DNA from: CAWBAT01 sp963810905
GTDB taxonomy: Bacteria > Acidobacteriota > Terriglobia > Versatilivoradales > Versatilivoraceae
DNA length: 64,000 bases
Assembly (NCBI GenBank): GCA_963810905.1
Contig: CAWEPG010000015.1
Coordinates: 310,001 to 374,000 of the forward strand
Direction: 5' to 3'
Program-made: the position numbers and the translations under genes
Shown: piece by piece, positions 37,134 to 46,581 of the stretch
Layout of the letters: each line of letters begins with the position of its first letter
Position numbering within the stretch: the stretch's first letter is position 1
The notes under the pieces: generated by a model
The model's input: only the letters and a program-made list of their open reading frames with translations
Database searches by the model: none
What the model was told of the DNA's origin: nothing

Positions 37134-37412
37134 CCAAACCCTCCTTTCCAATGACCTATGTTATGATTGCGCTCTTAAGCCTGAGGCGTCTTGGGTATTG
37201 GGGCCCCCCGCCTGAGGTATGGGTAGCCCAAACAGCCTGCTCTGAGCGGTAATGGGGAATTTCTCCTGACCATGACTCGGTTGGGCACATCGGCAGGAGA
37301 ACACCAGCTCCCGATGCAACGATAATAACCATTCGCCAGAACTTTCCAAACAGGCAAATACTTCAATGTGGCTGGTCAGAGACAACCAGACCGGATTGCA
37401 TTATAGATATCA

Positions 37413-38550
37413 ATGATAGCATTTATGAAGCGGATCAATTTTTTTCTGGCCCCGGAAAACATCCTCTATATCCTTCTTCTCTTTCTTCCGATTGCCTTTT
37501 ACCTTGAGGTTTCACGCGCTTCCCCAGTCTCCATCTTCACGACTTCCTGCCTGGCAGTGATTCCTTTGGCTGGTCTCATGGGCAAGTCAACAGAGCATCT
37601 GGCTGAGCGAGTGGGAGCGGGAATCGGAGGACTTCTCAATGCGACCTTTGGGAACGCCGCAGAATTGATTATCGCAGGCGTCGCACTGCACAAGGGATTA
37701 CATAGTGTCGTCAAAGCTTCAATTACAGGATCTATTATCGGAAACGTCCTGCTAGTTCTGGGCCTCAGTATTCTGGCGGGAGGGTTGAAGTATCCTCGTC
37801 AGAAGTTTAATCGTACCACCGCTGGTCTAAGTTCAACCCTCTTGGCGCTAAGTGTTGTCGCCCTGATTGTTCCAGCCCTTTTTCACTGGATTGCCGATGA
37901 GAAAATTCGAAGTGGCACGCTTACAGGAGTGCAAGAATTAAGACTCGAGAGAGACCTTAGCCTTGAAATCTCGATTATTTTGGTGTTTGTTTACCTGCTG
38001 AGCCTCTTGTTCTCGTTGCGAACTCACCGGGGGCTTTATGCTGCGGAAACAATCAATCCCTCCTCCCCATCCACATCAAAAAAGGGATGGAGTCTGACGA
38101 AGTCATCTGTTGTCCTTTTGCTGTCAACCCTTGGGGTTGCTCTCCTCAGTGAATTTCTTGTTGGTGCGGTTCAAGCGACTGCTGCAACCTGGGGAATGTC
38201 AGAAGTTTTTGTTGGAGTCATCGTTGTTGCCATCATCGGCAATGCCGCTGAACACAGCACCGCCGTTTTAATGGCCCTTAAGAATAAAATGGATCTTGCC
38301 ATTAACATTTCCGTCGGTTCTAGTATCCAAGTCGCTTTGTTTGTTGCACCTGTCTTGGTATTTCTTAAGCTATATCTTTAAGAATCCAATGGACTTACGA
38401 TTTACCCCGTTTGAAGTCTTATCTGTAACTATTTCTGCGGCCGTTGTCAATTTGGTCGCACAGGATGGAAAGTCGCATTGGATGGAAGGCGTCCTGCTAC
38501 TAGCGGTCTACCTGGTCATCGGCATAGCCTTTTTCCTGCTCCCGGCGTAG
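37413..38550 (+). CDS. Ca2+/H+ antiporter, CaCA family (C-terminal frameshift)
   Basis: An inner-membrane cation exchanger of the CAX type. The two alpha repeats are visible: LLNATFGNAAELIIAGVAL near residues 76-94 and VAIIGNAAEHSTAVLMALK near 272-290, each with the GNAAE ion-binding core. The frame stops at 38381, but the last family helix (MDLRFTPFEVLSVTISA, NLVAQDGKSHWMEG, LLLAVYLVIGIAFF) follows in the next frame to 38550. Removing one A at 38367-38368 joins them as VFLSYIFKNPMDL, giving about 378 residues. ATG 37425 is a possible later start. Confidence 0.87.
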
Positions 38551-38737
38551 GAAAAAGGATCGTTGCCTTACCTTTCCGATTTCCTTTAATGCAATCGAAA
38601 GCCATTAATCCCTACCCTCTTCAATGGGATTCTCTCACTCTTTAGTATTACCCCTATTTTCGCATTAAAATTCCATACTTTAGGCGATTGTTTACTTTTG
38701 AATTTGGCCGAAAAATATACTTGTCTAGGAAGGAACT

Positions 38738-39031
38738 ATGGGACCAAAAGCCATCATAGATCATTCAGAAGTTCTCGTAGCCGGAAAGGATATGTTTGGC
38801 GTTCCCTTTCATGAAAGGGCCGAACTCATCAAACTCTCCCAAGATGAACTTTCTTTCTCCATTTTCCGGCCAATCGCGGAGAACCTGCATCTGAGGATTA
38901 ACTTTCATCCCAATCCGGGGCAAACCGAGTTTTGGGTTGAGGGAATCGTTTCTAAAGTGAAGTTTCGCCTGGACGGAAAGCAGACGGTCGAAATGAGAGT
39001 CCAACGAGAAGAGGATCGCCTCGCCTCATAG
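38738..39031 (+). CDS. Small PilZ-like protein
   Basis: A 97-residue protein starting at ATG 38738 after AGGAAGG. It is predicted to be beta-rich: FHERAELIKLSQDELSFSI, LHLRINFHPNPGQTEF, WVEGIVSKVKFRLDGKQ and VEMRVQREE. The spacing of strands resembles a minimal PilZ barrel, but the RxxxR and D/NxSxxG residues that bind c-di-GMP are not clearly present. The family assignment is therefore weak. It stands alone between the antiporter and the kinase. Confidence 0.45.
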   Translation: MGPKAIIDHSEVLVAGKDMFGVPFHERAELIKLSQDELSFSIFRPIAENLHLRINFHPNPGQTEFWVEGIVSKVKFRLDGKQTVEMRVQREEDRLAS

Positions 39032-39123
39032 ATTGCTGAACCCCCGGCAAGATACCCACATAAACAATAAAAATGGCCTCGTTACTCGGAGGACAGCTAT
39101 CTCCATTTGGCATTGCCGAAGCT

Positions 39124-42039
39124 TTACTTCAGCTTCGCATATTCTTCCCTGGCTTGTCTGAGAATAGGAATTTCAGGATCGGCTTCCTTCCATTGTGAAA
39201 AGAAATCCTGGTAGGACTTTTGACTTTTGGACACGTTCCCTGTCGCGGCCAGAGAACGCGCCAAGCCCAGGTAAGACAAGGCGTAAAGGGGGGAAGCGAT
39301 TTCGATTCCTTGATGATCGAGGATTCTTTGATATTCCGCAGCCGCCTTGTCACTATCGTGGATGAGTAAATAGGACTGGGCCCGAAGATAAAGAGGGAGG
39401 TAGCCAAAACCGGAAAGGTCTCCAAATTCGTAAGGCGTAGTCGATTGCAGAAGCAAAATGGCTTTGGCGGGGTTATCGCGAAAGATCTCGATCGCAGCAG
39501 AAGCGGTGGGAATCCATAACCCGTTGACCAAAGTATCGAGAGGGAAACGCCGCTTGTCTTCATCAATCAGTTTCTGGGATTCCGCGATGGCCCCGATCCG
39601 CGCATATGAAACGGAGAGACGGTTGAGTTCGTCTCTCCCCCGACTGACACCTAAAGCCAGATCAGCCGCCTCGCGGGCCTCCTTGGGATACCCGAACTCT
39701 GCCTCGACCATTGATCGGAAGGCCGCAAGCCAGGTTATACCTCCCACAGATTGCTCCCGCCGCGCCGCCTCAATGTCCCGTTCGATTTCCTTTCTGGCCT
39801 CATGCAATTTTCCCTGAGAGACAAGATTCATGATCGGAAAACAGGAATACGGCGGTTCCAAAGGATAGGTTTTTAGTTTTACGGCGAATTGTTGGGTTGC
39901 CGCTAAATCACCCCGTTGCACAGCAAGGCGATAGAGTTCTCCGTAGATCCCAACCCAATCTAGTTTCTGGGAAAGAGCTTGTTCGAGAGCCGACTTTGAT
40001 TCTCCATATCGATTCTGAGCCCTGTATCCACCGGCAAGATTCAGATACGAGTAAACCCGCGTCGGATCAATTCGCAACGCTTCAGTAGATTCCTCGATGA
40101 TTCTATCTTGTTGACCCAAGGCTGAATAGCCTACTGCGAGGTTGGCATGCGGCACAAAGTCACGGGGATAAGTTTGTTTCCACAACTCATAAATCTTGAT
40201 GTTCTCATCAATCTGACCCGTCACGTAGCCATAATAGTGAGCCGTGATGTAAAACCGCTCGCGCTCACTGACTTTGTCACGGAGCTCGTAAGCTTTTCGA
40301 ACATATTTCTCAGCCAACTCGCTCTGGCCTAGGTTGCCAGAGACAACCCCAAGAGAAGCATAGGCAAGAGCAAAGTTCGGGTCCAGTTCAATGGAGCGCT
40401 TAAGAAATGAGCTGGCACTGGGCAGGTCCCCCCTGTTGATAGCGGCTCTCCCAAGACTATAGGCTTTCAGCCCTTCAAGGGAGGGGGTCGTGGCCTCTTC
40501 AATGGAGGCATCAAATTTTTGAATGGAGCTGAGCGATTCTCCCAGCTTTCCGCGTAACCCTGAAGCGGCTTTACCGAGGGCCTGAATCACCTTCTCTTTG
40601 CTCTCGGCTTCCACTTGCTCACTGGCAACCGTGTCACCGCTGCGAGCATTGACAGCCTCCAGGGAAATCACATAATGACTCCCCAGGCTCGCGATCGATC
40701 CCGTCAAGAAAACTTTCAGTCCTTCCCGCTGGCAAATCTCCCGAGCGAGTGCAGTCGTGATCTTTTCATCTGCAGATCGGCCCATGAATTGGAGAGTCCG
40801 TCGCGCCCGTGTATCGGACATGATGTTCAAAAATGGAGACTGTTGTAACTGGACAGACAAAGCTTGCTTGAGTGTTCCATCAAATACAGGCTCTCCGGTC
40901 GAATTCACAAAATCAGCCAACATCACGGTATCCCGCTCAGTCAAGGCAGGAGATTGCTTCTGGTAGAGGTAGACTCCGAGCACGCCAAGAATCAAAAGAA
41001 CTGAGCCGACGGCAGTGGCCAACTTCCAACGGCTCGGTTTCTGAGTTACAGTTTCGGGAATTGGCGTCGCACCGGAACTCTGCCTGGTGGAAGCAACCGG
41101 GGTATCTCCCGCTTCAGCCCGAGACACGACCCCAGAGCTGACCGCAGAAACCTTCCCCGAATCCAGATCACGCTTCAGCCGCTTTAAGTCGGCACGTAAA
41201 TCAGAGGCGGTTTGGTAACGGGTTTCGCGGTCTTTTTCGAGGGACTTGTTGATCACCCGCTCCAATTCGATAGGAATTTCCGGGTTAAATCGTGCTGGAG
41301 GAATGGGTGGCCGGTTCAAGATCGCTTCAAATACCACGGCCGAAGTTTCTCCGGTGAAGGCAACCCGGCCCGTAGCCATTTCGTAGAGGACGACCCCAAA
41401 GGAAAATAGATCGGTGCGCGCATCCAAAGCCTTTCCACGCGCTTGCTCCGGTGACATATAGGCCACCGTTCCCAGCGCAGAGCCCGGGCTGGTTAAGGAA
41501 TCCTCTCCCTGAGCTAAGGTAGGATGGTCATTCCCATGGGTCATGGTTCGACCTTCTGCCCCTGGGATTCCTTGTTTGGCCAATCCGAAGTCCAGAAGCT
41601 TCGCTTGCCCGCGGCGGGTGACAAAAATGTTGGCAGGTTTAATGTCCCGGTGCACAATGCCCTTGGCATGGGCAATTTCTAGAGCATCGGCAATCTGGAT
41701 GGACAATTCCAACAACAAACCCATTTCCATCGGCTTCCCGTCGATTAAATGTTTCAGGGTTTCCCCTTCCATATACTCCATGGCGATGAAAGGGTGACCC
41801 TCTTCCTCATCAATTTCGTACACCGTGCAAATATTTGGATGGTTCAAAGCCGAGGCAGCGCGAGCTTCGCGCTGGAATCGCTCCAAGGCCTGTCGATCCC
41901 GAGAAAGTTCTTCGGGTAAAAACTTCAAGGCGACGCTGCGTCCGAGCTTCGTGTCTTCGGCCTTGAAGACAACGCCCATTCCGCCGCCACCTATTTTCTC
42001 GACGATCCGGTAGTGTGAAACCGTTTTACCAATGATCAC
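39124..42039 (-). CDS. Membrane Ser/Thr protein kinase with TPR sensor domain
   Basis: A 971-residue Hanks-type kinase. The kinase domain spans about residues 10-275: IGGGGMGVVFKAED (glycine-rich loop), catalytic Lys39 in VALKF, HRDIKPANIF at 130-139, DFG at 150-152, and MSPEQARGK. A Ser/Pro-rich stretch and one membrane helix (LATAVGSVLLILGVLGVYLYQ, about 340-360) follow. The outer part starts with an ADF-type segment (MLADFVNSTGEPVFDGTLK) that assembles paralogous sensors of this kind. About ten TPR-like repeats run to the end (AYASLGVVSGNLGQSELAEK, ARSLAATGNVSKSQKSYQD). This layout is especially frequent in Acidobacteria. Ligand and targets are unknown. Confidence 0.92.
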   Translation of the reverse strand: MIIGKTVSHYRIVEKIGGGGMGVVFKAEDTKLGRSVALKFLPEELSRDRQALERFQREARAASALNHPNICTVYEIDEEEGHPFIAMEYMEGETLKHLIDGKPMEMGLLLELSIQIADALEIAHAKGIVHRDIKPANIFVTRRGQAKLLDFGLAKQGIPGAEGRTMTHGNDHPTLAQGEDSLTSPGSALGTVAYMSPEQARGKALDARTDLFSFGVVLYEMATGRVAFTGETSAVVFEAILNRPPIPPARFNPEIPIELERVINKSLEKDRETRYQTASDLRADLKRLKRDLDSGKVSAVSSGVVSRAEAGDTPVASTRQSSGATPIPETVTQKPSRWKLATAVGSVLLILGVLGVYLYQKQSPALTERDTVMLADFVNSTGEPVFDGTLKQALSVQLQQSPFLNIMSDTRARRTLQFMGRSADEKITTALAREICQREGLKVFLTGSIASLGSHYVISLEAVNARSGDTVASEQVEAESKEKVIQALGKAASGLRGKLGESLSSIQKFDASIEEATTPSLEGLKAYSLGRAAINRGDLPSASSFLKRSIELDPNFALAYASLGVVSGNLGQSELAEKYVRKAYELRDKVSERERFYITAHYYGYVTGQIDENIKIYELWKQTYPRDFVPHANLAVGYSALGQQDRIIEESTEALRIDPTRVYSYLNLAGGYRAQNRYGESKSALEQALSQKLDWVGIYGELYRLAVQRGDLAATQQFAVKLKTYPLEPPYSCFPIMNLVSQGKLHEARKEIERDIEAARREQSVGGITWLAAFRSMVEAEFGYPKEAREAADLALGVSRGRDELNRLSVSYARIGAIAESQKLIDEDKRRFPLDTLVNGLWIPTASAAIEIFRDNPAKAILLLQSTTPYEFGDLSGFGYLPLYLRAQSYLLIHDSDKAAAEYQRILDHQGIEIASPLYALSYLGLARSLAATGNVSKSQKSYQDFFSQWKEADPEIPILRQAREEYAKLK

Positions 42040-42149
42040 GCTAAATCCTCGTAGGACTCTCCGGCGCCACTCGATGGTCCAAAGGGAAACCCTGTTTCTC
42101 GAATCAATCCAAGCACGAAACCCAGCGAAATACTATGCGGAGCCAACAG

Positions 42150-43172
42150 TCAAGTCAATATGAGAGATTCGGCTGGATTCGTTTGCGTGCGAATGGAATT
42201 GAAGAACCGCAGCGCTCGATCCTCTGCCCAAAAACGGGGGTTGTCACGAGCAATAAAAGCGACATGCCCGCCAAAGGCAGTTCGTAACAATTTCAGGTGG
42301 TCATTCTTCTTAAAAGATGGATGGTCAAAAAGTGTCGATGGGATGAACGGGTCATCCTGAGCTTGAATGACGAGAGTGGGAACCCGAATCTTCGCCAAAA
42401 ATCCATTGGCGCTGGCATGCGCATAGTAATCAAAGGCATCCTTGTACCCAAAGGCTGGCGCTGTATAGGCATTGTCAAAATCAATCAGAGTGCGTATGGC
42501 TGCAAAGTGGCTCAAACTATAGCTCACAGGCATACTTTCCTTTTTCCGAGTCAAAGTTTCTTTGAGATGAGCCAAAAATCGTTTTTCGTAAATCCGGTTC
42601 CCGGGTTCTGCGATCTTGAGTGCACAGGCCCCAAGGTCAATCGGCGGAGAGATGGCACAGATTGCCCTGACATGAGCGGGTAACTGGTCTCCCCATTCGC
42701 CTGCCAGTTTCAAAGACATATTGCCTCCCATCGAAAACCCCACGATGTAGAGCGCTCTGGCAGCCAACTGGTTCGCCACCGACTCAAGATCCTTTGTCAG
42801 TCCGGAATGATAAAGAGTTGAGGAGAGGTGCTCCGTTCCCCCGCAATTCCGGACGTTGAGCCGAACGACGTCGTAGCCTGCTTCCAGAGCTCTCTCCCCC
42901 ATCCGTAGAACATATGGCGAATGGCTGTCTCCTTCCAGTCCGTGAACGATGAGAACCGTGTCTCCTGCCTCACGGCGTGAGTGGAAGTGACAATGCGTGA
43001 GGACCTTGACACCTGGCTCCGTCTCAAAAATACGGCACTCAACGGGGTATTTTTTTAAGTTAATCCTGGCAGGCCAGAAGCGGGCCGCAATGGTCTGGAC
43101 ATGACCGCTGCGAAATAAGGGAACGAAATCAGGGTTGATATTTTGAGCAGAACCGGAAAACGTTGCCATCAT
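42150..43172 (-). CDS. Alpha/beta hydrolase, YheT family
   Basis: A predicted cytoplasmic hydrolase of about 340 residues from the double ATG at 43172/43169. Family features are NPDFVPLFRSGHVQTIAAR near the N-terminus, VLIVHGLEGDSHSPYV, RLNVRNCGGTEH, the nucleophile elbow IVGFSMGGNMSLKLAG, VIQAQDDPFIP for the acid, and AFGGHVAFIAR with the catalytic His. YheT relatives act on lipids or esters, but the physiological substrate is unknown. An in-frame extension upstream to 43286 lacks conservation. Confidence 0.85.
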   Translation of the reverse strand: MMATFSGSAQNINPDFVPLFRSGHVQTIAARFWPARINLKKYPVECRIFETEPGVKVLTHCHFHSRREAGDTVLIVHGLEGDSHSPYVLRMGERALEAGYDVVRLNVRNCGGTEHLSSTLYHSGLTKDLESVANQLAARALYIVGFSMGGNMSLKLAGEWGDQLPAHVRAICAISPPIDLGACALKIAEPGNRIYEKRFLAHLKETLTRKKESMPVSYSLSHFAAIRTLIDFDNAYTAPAFGYKDAFDYYAHASANGFLAKIRVPTLVIQAQDDPFIPSTLFDHPSFKKNDHLKLLRTAFGGHVAFIARDNPRFWAEDRALRFFNSIRTQTNPAESLILT

Positions 43173-43354
43173 AGGGCTAACTGTCTCACTGTGGGCGCAG
43201 AAATCTCCACAAACTCCGCTCAATTTCCTAGTGGGGCGAGCAAATGGATAAAAAGATAAGCGGGGAAGATGGACGAACCTTCCCAAATTTCAAAATACAA
43301 GATGGCGTGAAGGTCCGTCCAGGATTTGAAGAGCAAATCAAAGGGCAGCGTTAC

Positions 43355-43615
43355 TTATTTCTTGTACCAATCGGCATTGACCTGGGTGAATTTAGACCAC
43401 TTCTCCGGTAGATCTTCAAGGGCAAAGATAGCGGAAACCGGGCAGGCCGGCACACAGGCTCCACAATCAATGCACTCATCGGGTTCGATATATAATTGCT
43501 CCCATTTTTCGAAATCGGCTTCGTCCTTCTTCGGATGAATGCAATCAACTGGGCATACATCTACACACGCTGTGTCTTTCGTGCCAATGCAGGGTTCGGC
43601 AATCACGTACACCAT
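43355..43615 (-). CDS. Ferredoxin with two Fe-S cluster motifs
   Basis: An 86-residue electron carrier. It begins VYVIAEPCIGTKDTACVDVC, followed by PVDCIHPKKDE. The second cluster motif is CIDCGACVPACPVSAIF. The N-terminal motif C-x7-C-x3-C-P resembles seven-iron or 2[4Fe-4S] ferredoxins with an altered first cluster. AAGGAGG stands upstream of the ATG. It ends FTQVNADWYKK, a tail typical of the FdxA group. Its redox partner is not apparent from the neighbours. Confidence 0.9.
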   Translation of the reverse strand: MVYVIAEPCIGTKDTACVDVCPVDCIHPKKDEADFEKWEQLYIEPDECIDCGACVPACPVSAIFALEDLPEKWSKFTQVNADWYKK

Positions 43616-43988
43616 ACAGGAATCCTCCTTGACATATACTGGATTGAATCACTGCAACCCAATGAAGAAGTCGTCGCCTCCTGCCCTCTTCAACTTCATT
43701 TTAATTCGATTTTAACAGTACGAGGTCAGAAGTAAAGCTTTTGCAAAGTGTCTGGAAATCATGAAAGCCGTTCGAAAACGCCCCCAATAATCTCACAGGA
43801 TTAAGTGAGGGATACTAGCATGACTCTTTAATGCAATCAATATCCGCAGATGAGTTGGTAGCAAGAATCCAGCAAAAACAATTTGCAGAATCTCGCCTTC
43901 TTGCTGTTCCGATCCTGGTTAACGAAAGTCGTATACAACTGAATTCCTGCTTGTTCAAGTGATACCCTTCACGACAAGCCATTTCGTG
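43616..43988. other. Gap between ferredoxin and queF
   Basis: About 370 bases without a recognised gene. A 43-codon frame from ATG 43831 (QSISADELVARIQQKQF) looks protein-like at its start but has no ribosome binding site and no family match that can be named. No riboswitch for the queuosine pathway was recognised. Confidence 0.35.
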
Positions 43989-44378
43989 TTATTCACTCTT
44001 CCTGGGGTACCTGGCTTCGATAATGCTTTTCATCCCCCCTCGAACGTTGAATTCTCCGCGAACAACCGCCCAGACCGGCTGACAAGCTGAAACAATATCG
44101 TCCAGGATGCGGTTCATCGCGTTTTCATAAAAGATACCCAGGTTCCGATATCCCAAAATATAGTACTTCAATGCTTTCAGTTCCAGGCAAACTTTGGCAG
44201 GTAGATACTGGATGGTGACCGAACCAAAATCCGGTAAACGTGTTTTTGGGCAAATGGATGTAAATTCTGGGATTTGAATGGTAATTTCATATCCACTAAA
44301 CTGATTCGGCCAAACCTCAATAGCTGGCAACTCAGCTTCTAATCCGGATTTTGCGTGATCATCCGTGTAACCACTCAT
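43989..44378 (-). CDS. queF: 7-cyano-7-deazaguanine (preQ0) reductase
   Basis: QueF reduces preQ0 to preQ1 with NADPH for queuosine in tRNA. The 129-residue protein is the short, unimodular type. Visible are the catalytic Cys and Asp in FTSICPKTRLPDFGSVTI near residues 40-57, the QueF signature ELKALKYYILGYRNLGIFY with Glu following, and GEFNVRGGMKSI near the end. The position after CPKT is Arg where Gly is usual. No other que gene lies in the window. Confidence 0.91.
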   Translation of the reverse strand: MSGYTDDHAKSGLEAELPAIEVWPNQFSGYEITIQIPEFTSICPKTRLPDFGSVTIQYLPAKVCLELKALKYYILGYRNLGIFYENAMNRILDDIVSACQPVWAVVRGEFNVRGGMKSIIEARYPRKSE

Positions 44379-44635
44379 CGTAAGAAGACCTCACCAAGAA
44401 TCGAAAGAAAATATCACTCCGCCCGCTTAGTTTGAAACTCCACCGTCCCGCGTATTGTAGTCAATTGGCTACGGACTTGTAACTAATTAAGATTGTTTTC
44501 CATCAGCGCCTTTGGCTATAGTGAATAGCTTGTTGCGAGATCCGTCAACACGAGAGCAGGGCCGCCCTGATAGGTATGTTTACCCTGCACTTTGACGCTC
44601 CAGTAGAAGCAACTTAAAAAGGAGAATAACGCTTT

Positions 44636-45391
44636 ATGAGTGACACTCGCCCTAGAGCCCTGGTCACGGGCGCTAGCAGTGGAATTGGTGCTGCCACAGC
44701 CATTGAACTGGCAAAACGGGGTTTTGCTGTGATTGTCCATTATTTCAATAACGTAAAGGGCGGACTGGATACTGTTGAGGCAATTCAGCGTGCCGGTGGA
44801 GTTGCCCATGGAATCAAAGCTGACGTGCGTCATTTTGCAGAAGTTGAAAAGCTTGTCAATGAGGCCGTGGCCTCTCATGGAGGGATTGACGTCTTGGTCA
44901 ACAACGCGGGTTCGATGGTTGGCCGTGTTCACTTTCTGGAAATGACAGAAGAGTACTGGAACGAAGTGTTCCGCCTTAACGTCAACAGCGTGTTCTATTG
45001 TAGTCAGTTGGTTGCCAAGGAGATGGCCAAACAAAAGAAAGGGATCATCATTAATGTCTCTTCTATTGCCGCACGTCAAGGCGGCGGAAATGGAGCCATT
45101 GCTTATGCAGCCTCGAAAGGGGCCGTTCAAACCCTGACCAAAGGGATGGCAAGGGAGCTTGCCCCGTATGGAATTCGCGTCAATGGGGTGAATCCCGGCG
45201 TGATCCGTACTCCTTTCCACGCCCGATTCAGCACTGAGGAGCAGATGCAGAAGATGGTTGATACCATTGTCTTAAAGTACGCGGGATCTCCAGAAGAGGT
45301 CGCCACTGTGATTGCCTTCCTGGCCTCCCCCGATGCCCGTTATTTAACGGGAGAAACGATTGAAGTCAATGGCGGCCAGTGGATGGATTAA
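44636..45391 (+). CDS. SDR-family oxidoreductase
   Basis: A classical short-chain dehydrogenase of 251 residues with AAGGAG before ATG 44636. It shows the cofactor motif TGASSGIGAA near residues 12-21, DVLVNNAGSM near 87-96, NVSSIAARQGGGNG, and the catalytic YAASKGAVQTLTKG, then VNGVNPGVIRTPF and the C-terminal YLTGETIEVNGGQWMD. Similar to glucose 1-dehydrogenases and 3-oxoacyl-ACP reductases. The adjacent sugar kinase suggests a sugar or sugar-acid substrate, but this is inference. Confidence 0.87.
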   Translation: MSDTRPRALVTGASSGIGAATAIELAKRGFAVIVHYFNNVKGGLDTVEAIQRAGGVAHGIKADVRHFAEVEKLVNEAVASHGGIDVLVNNAGSMVGRVHFLEMTEEYWNEVFRLNVNSVFYCSQLVAKEMAKQKKGIIINVSSIAARQGGGNGAIAYAASKGAVQTLTKGMARELAPYGIRVNGVNPGVIRTPFHARFSTEEQMQKMVDTIVLKYAGSPEEVATVIAFLASPDARYLTGETIEVNGGQWMD

Positions 45392-45401
45392 TTTATTGCC
45401 G

Positions 45402-45417
45402 ATTGGCGAATGCCAAT
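45402..45417. repeat. Perfect inverted repeat ATTGGC-GAAT-GCCAAT
   Basis: A six-base stem with four-base loop in the gap between the SDR and PfkB genes. No T-run follows on either strand, so it is not a typical terminator. With the related CGACAATC units at 45496-45518 it looks like part of a short dispersed palindromic repeat. Confidence 0.5.
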
Positions 45418-45467
45418 TGCCGAATCTATTCCAGAGAGGATGGTACATGAGGTAACTGAAGACAAAT

Positions 45468-46487
45468 ATGATAAAGAAAATAGCTGATCCGAATTCGACA
45501 ATCCGCAATCGACAATCGTCAGTCCCCGAAGTGATTAGTCTCGGTGAGTTCCTGGTAGATCTTGTACCGACTCCAGCGGGTTCACCCCTAGCCCAAGCCG
45601 ACTCCTTGAAGATGGCTCCGGGGGGGGCTCCGGCTAATGTGGCCGTGGCCCTCGAACGGTTGAGCATTCACACGGGCTTTGTCGGGAAAGTCGGGAATGA
45701 TCCTTTCGGCCGATACCTCTACAGCGTCCTGGAAAAAGAGGGGCTGGACTTGAGATTCCTGAGCTTAAGTCGGGAATCTCTGACGCGACTCGCTTTTGTC
45801 ACTAATGACCAGGATGAGAAGCAGCGCTTCCTCTTTTACGGAAATCCTGGAGCGGATGTCCTCTTGACTCCGAATGAAATTAATAAGAAATACTTTCAGA
45901 AAGCAAAAATCTTTCACTTCGGTTCAATTTCCTTAATTCAAGGGCCAGCCCGAAAAGCTACCTTAAAAGCCCTAAAACTTGCCAAAAAACTAGGGCTTGC
46001 CGTCTCATTTGACCCCAATCTCCGTCCATCACTCTGGCCCTCGCTTAAGCAAGCCAGAAAGGTCATCCTGGATAACCTTCATTGGTGTGACATCCTCAAA
46101 ATCAATGAAATGGAATGGGAATTTTTGTTTCCGGGTAAGAAGTTTGACGATCTTCCAAAAATTCTCAAGAAGCATGACATCCGGCTCGGGACCATCACGC
46201 TGGGATCTGAAGGGGCTTACGTTGGAACCTGTAGGAATTGTGTCCATGTGAACGGGATTCAGGTGGATTTTGTTGATTCGACTGGCGCCGGAGATGGGTT
46301 CGTGGCTGGGCTGATCTATAACTGGCTGAACGCCGGAGGGGAACCTACTGAATGGGACAACGCCCGTCTTGCCGCCGTCGCAGAATTTTGCAATCGAATC
46401 GGAGCAATCACCTGCACAAAAGCCGGCGCCATTCCGGCGTTTCCTACCCTGGAAGATTTAAATCTGTTTACGCAACCACCGAAATAA
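45468..46487 (+). CDS. PfkB-family carbohydrate kinase (fructokinase-like)
   Basis: A ribokinase-fold sugar kinase of up to 339 residues. Motifs are VISLGEFLVDLVP, MAPGGAPANVAVALERL near residues 49-65, FVGKVGNDPFGRYL, SFDPNLRPSLW, and the C-terminal anion hole and catalytic Asp in DSTGAGDGFVAGL near 271-283. The first 20 residues (ADPNSTIRNRQSS) look like translated intergenic repeat; GTG 45531 just before ISLGEF is a plausible real start. Fructose or another ketose is the likeliest substrate by family resemblance. Confidence 0.87.
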   Translation: MIKKIADPNSTIRNRQSSVPEVISLGEFLVDLVPTPAGSPLAQADSLKMAPGGAPANVAVALERLSIHTGFVGKVGNDPFGRYLYSVLEKEGLDLRFLSLSRESLTRLAFVTNDQDEKQRFLFYGNPGADVLLTPNEINKKYFQKAKIFHFGSISLIQGPARKATLKALKLAKKLGLAVSFDPNLRPSLWPSLKQARKVILDNLHWCDILKINEMEWEFLFPGKKFDDLPKILKKHDIRLGTITLGSEGAYVGTCRNCVHVNGIQVDFVDSTGAGDGFVAGLIYNWLNAGGEPTEWDNARLAAVAEFCNRIGAITCTKAGAIPAFPTLEDLNLFTQPPK

Positions 46488-46581
46488 CAAGTAGGTATCT
46501 GGACCCTCAGAGAGAACGACGTCACATTCCTTTCAACCTTCTATTCGACCGTTCTGATTATCTATAAATCAGGGGATCGCC

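Noticed and set aside
43831..43962. 43-codon open frame in the ferredoxin-queF gap
   Set aside because: No ribosome binding site, no recognisable family, and it ends quickly. The start looks protein-like but is not enough to call a gene.
45402..45417. Intrinsic terminator of the SDR gene
   Set aside because: Six-base stem with no T-run on either strand; classed as repeat instead.
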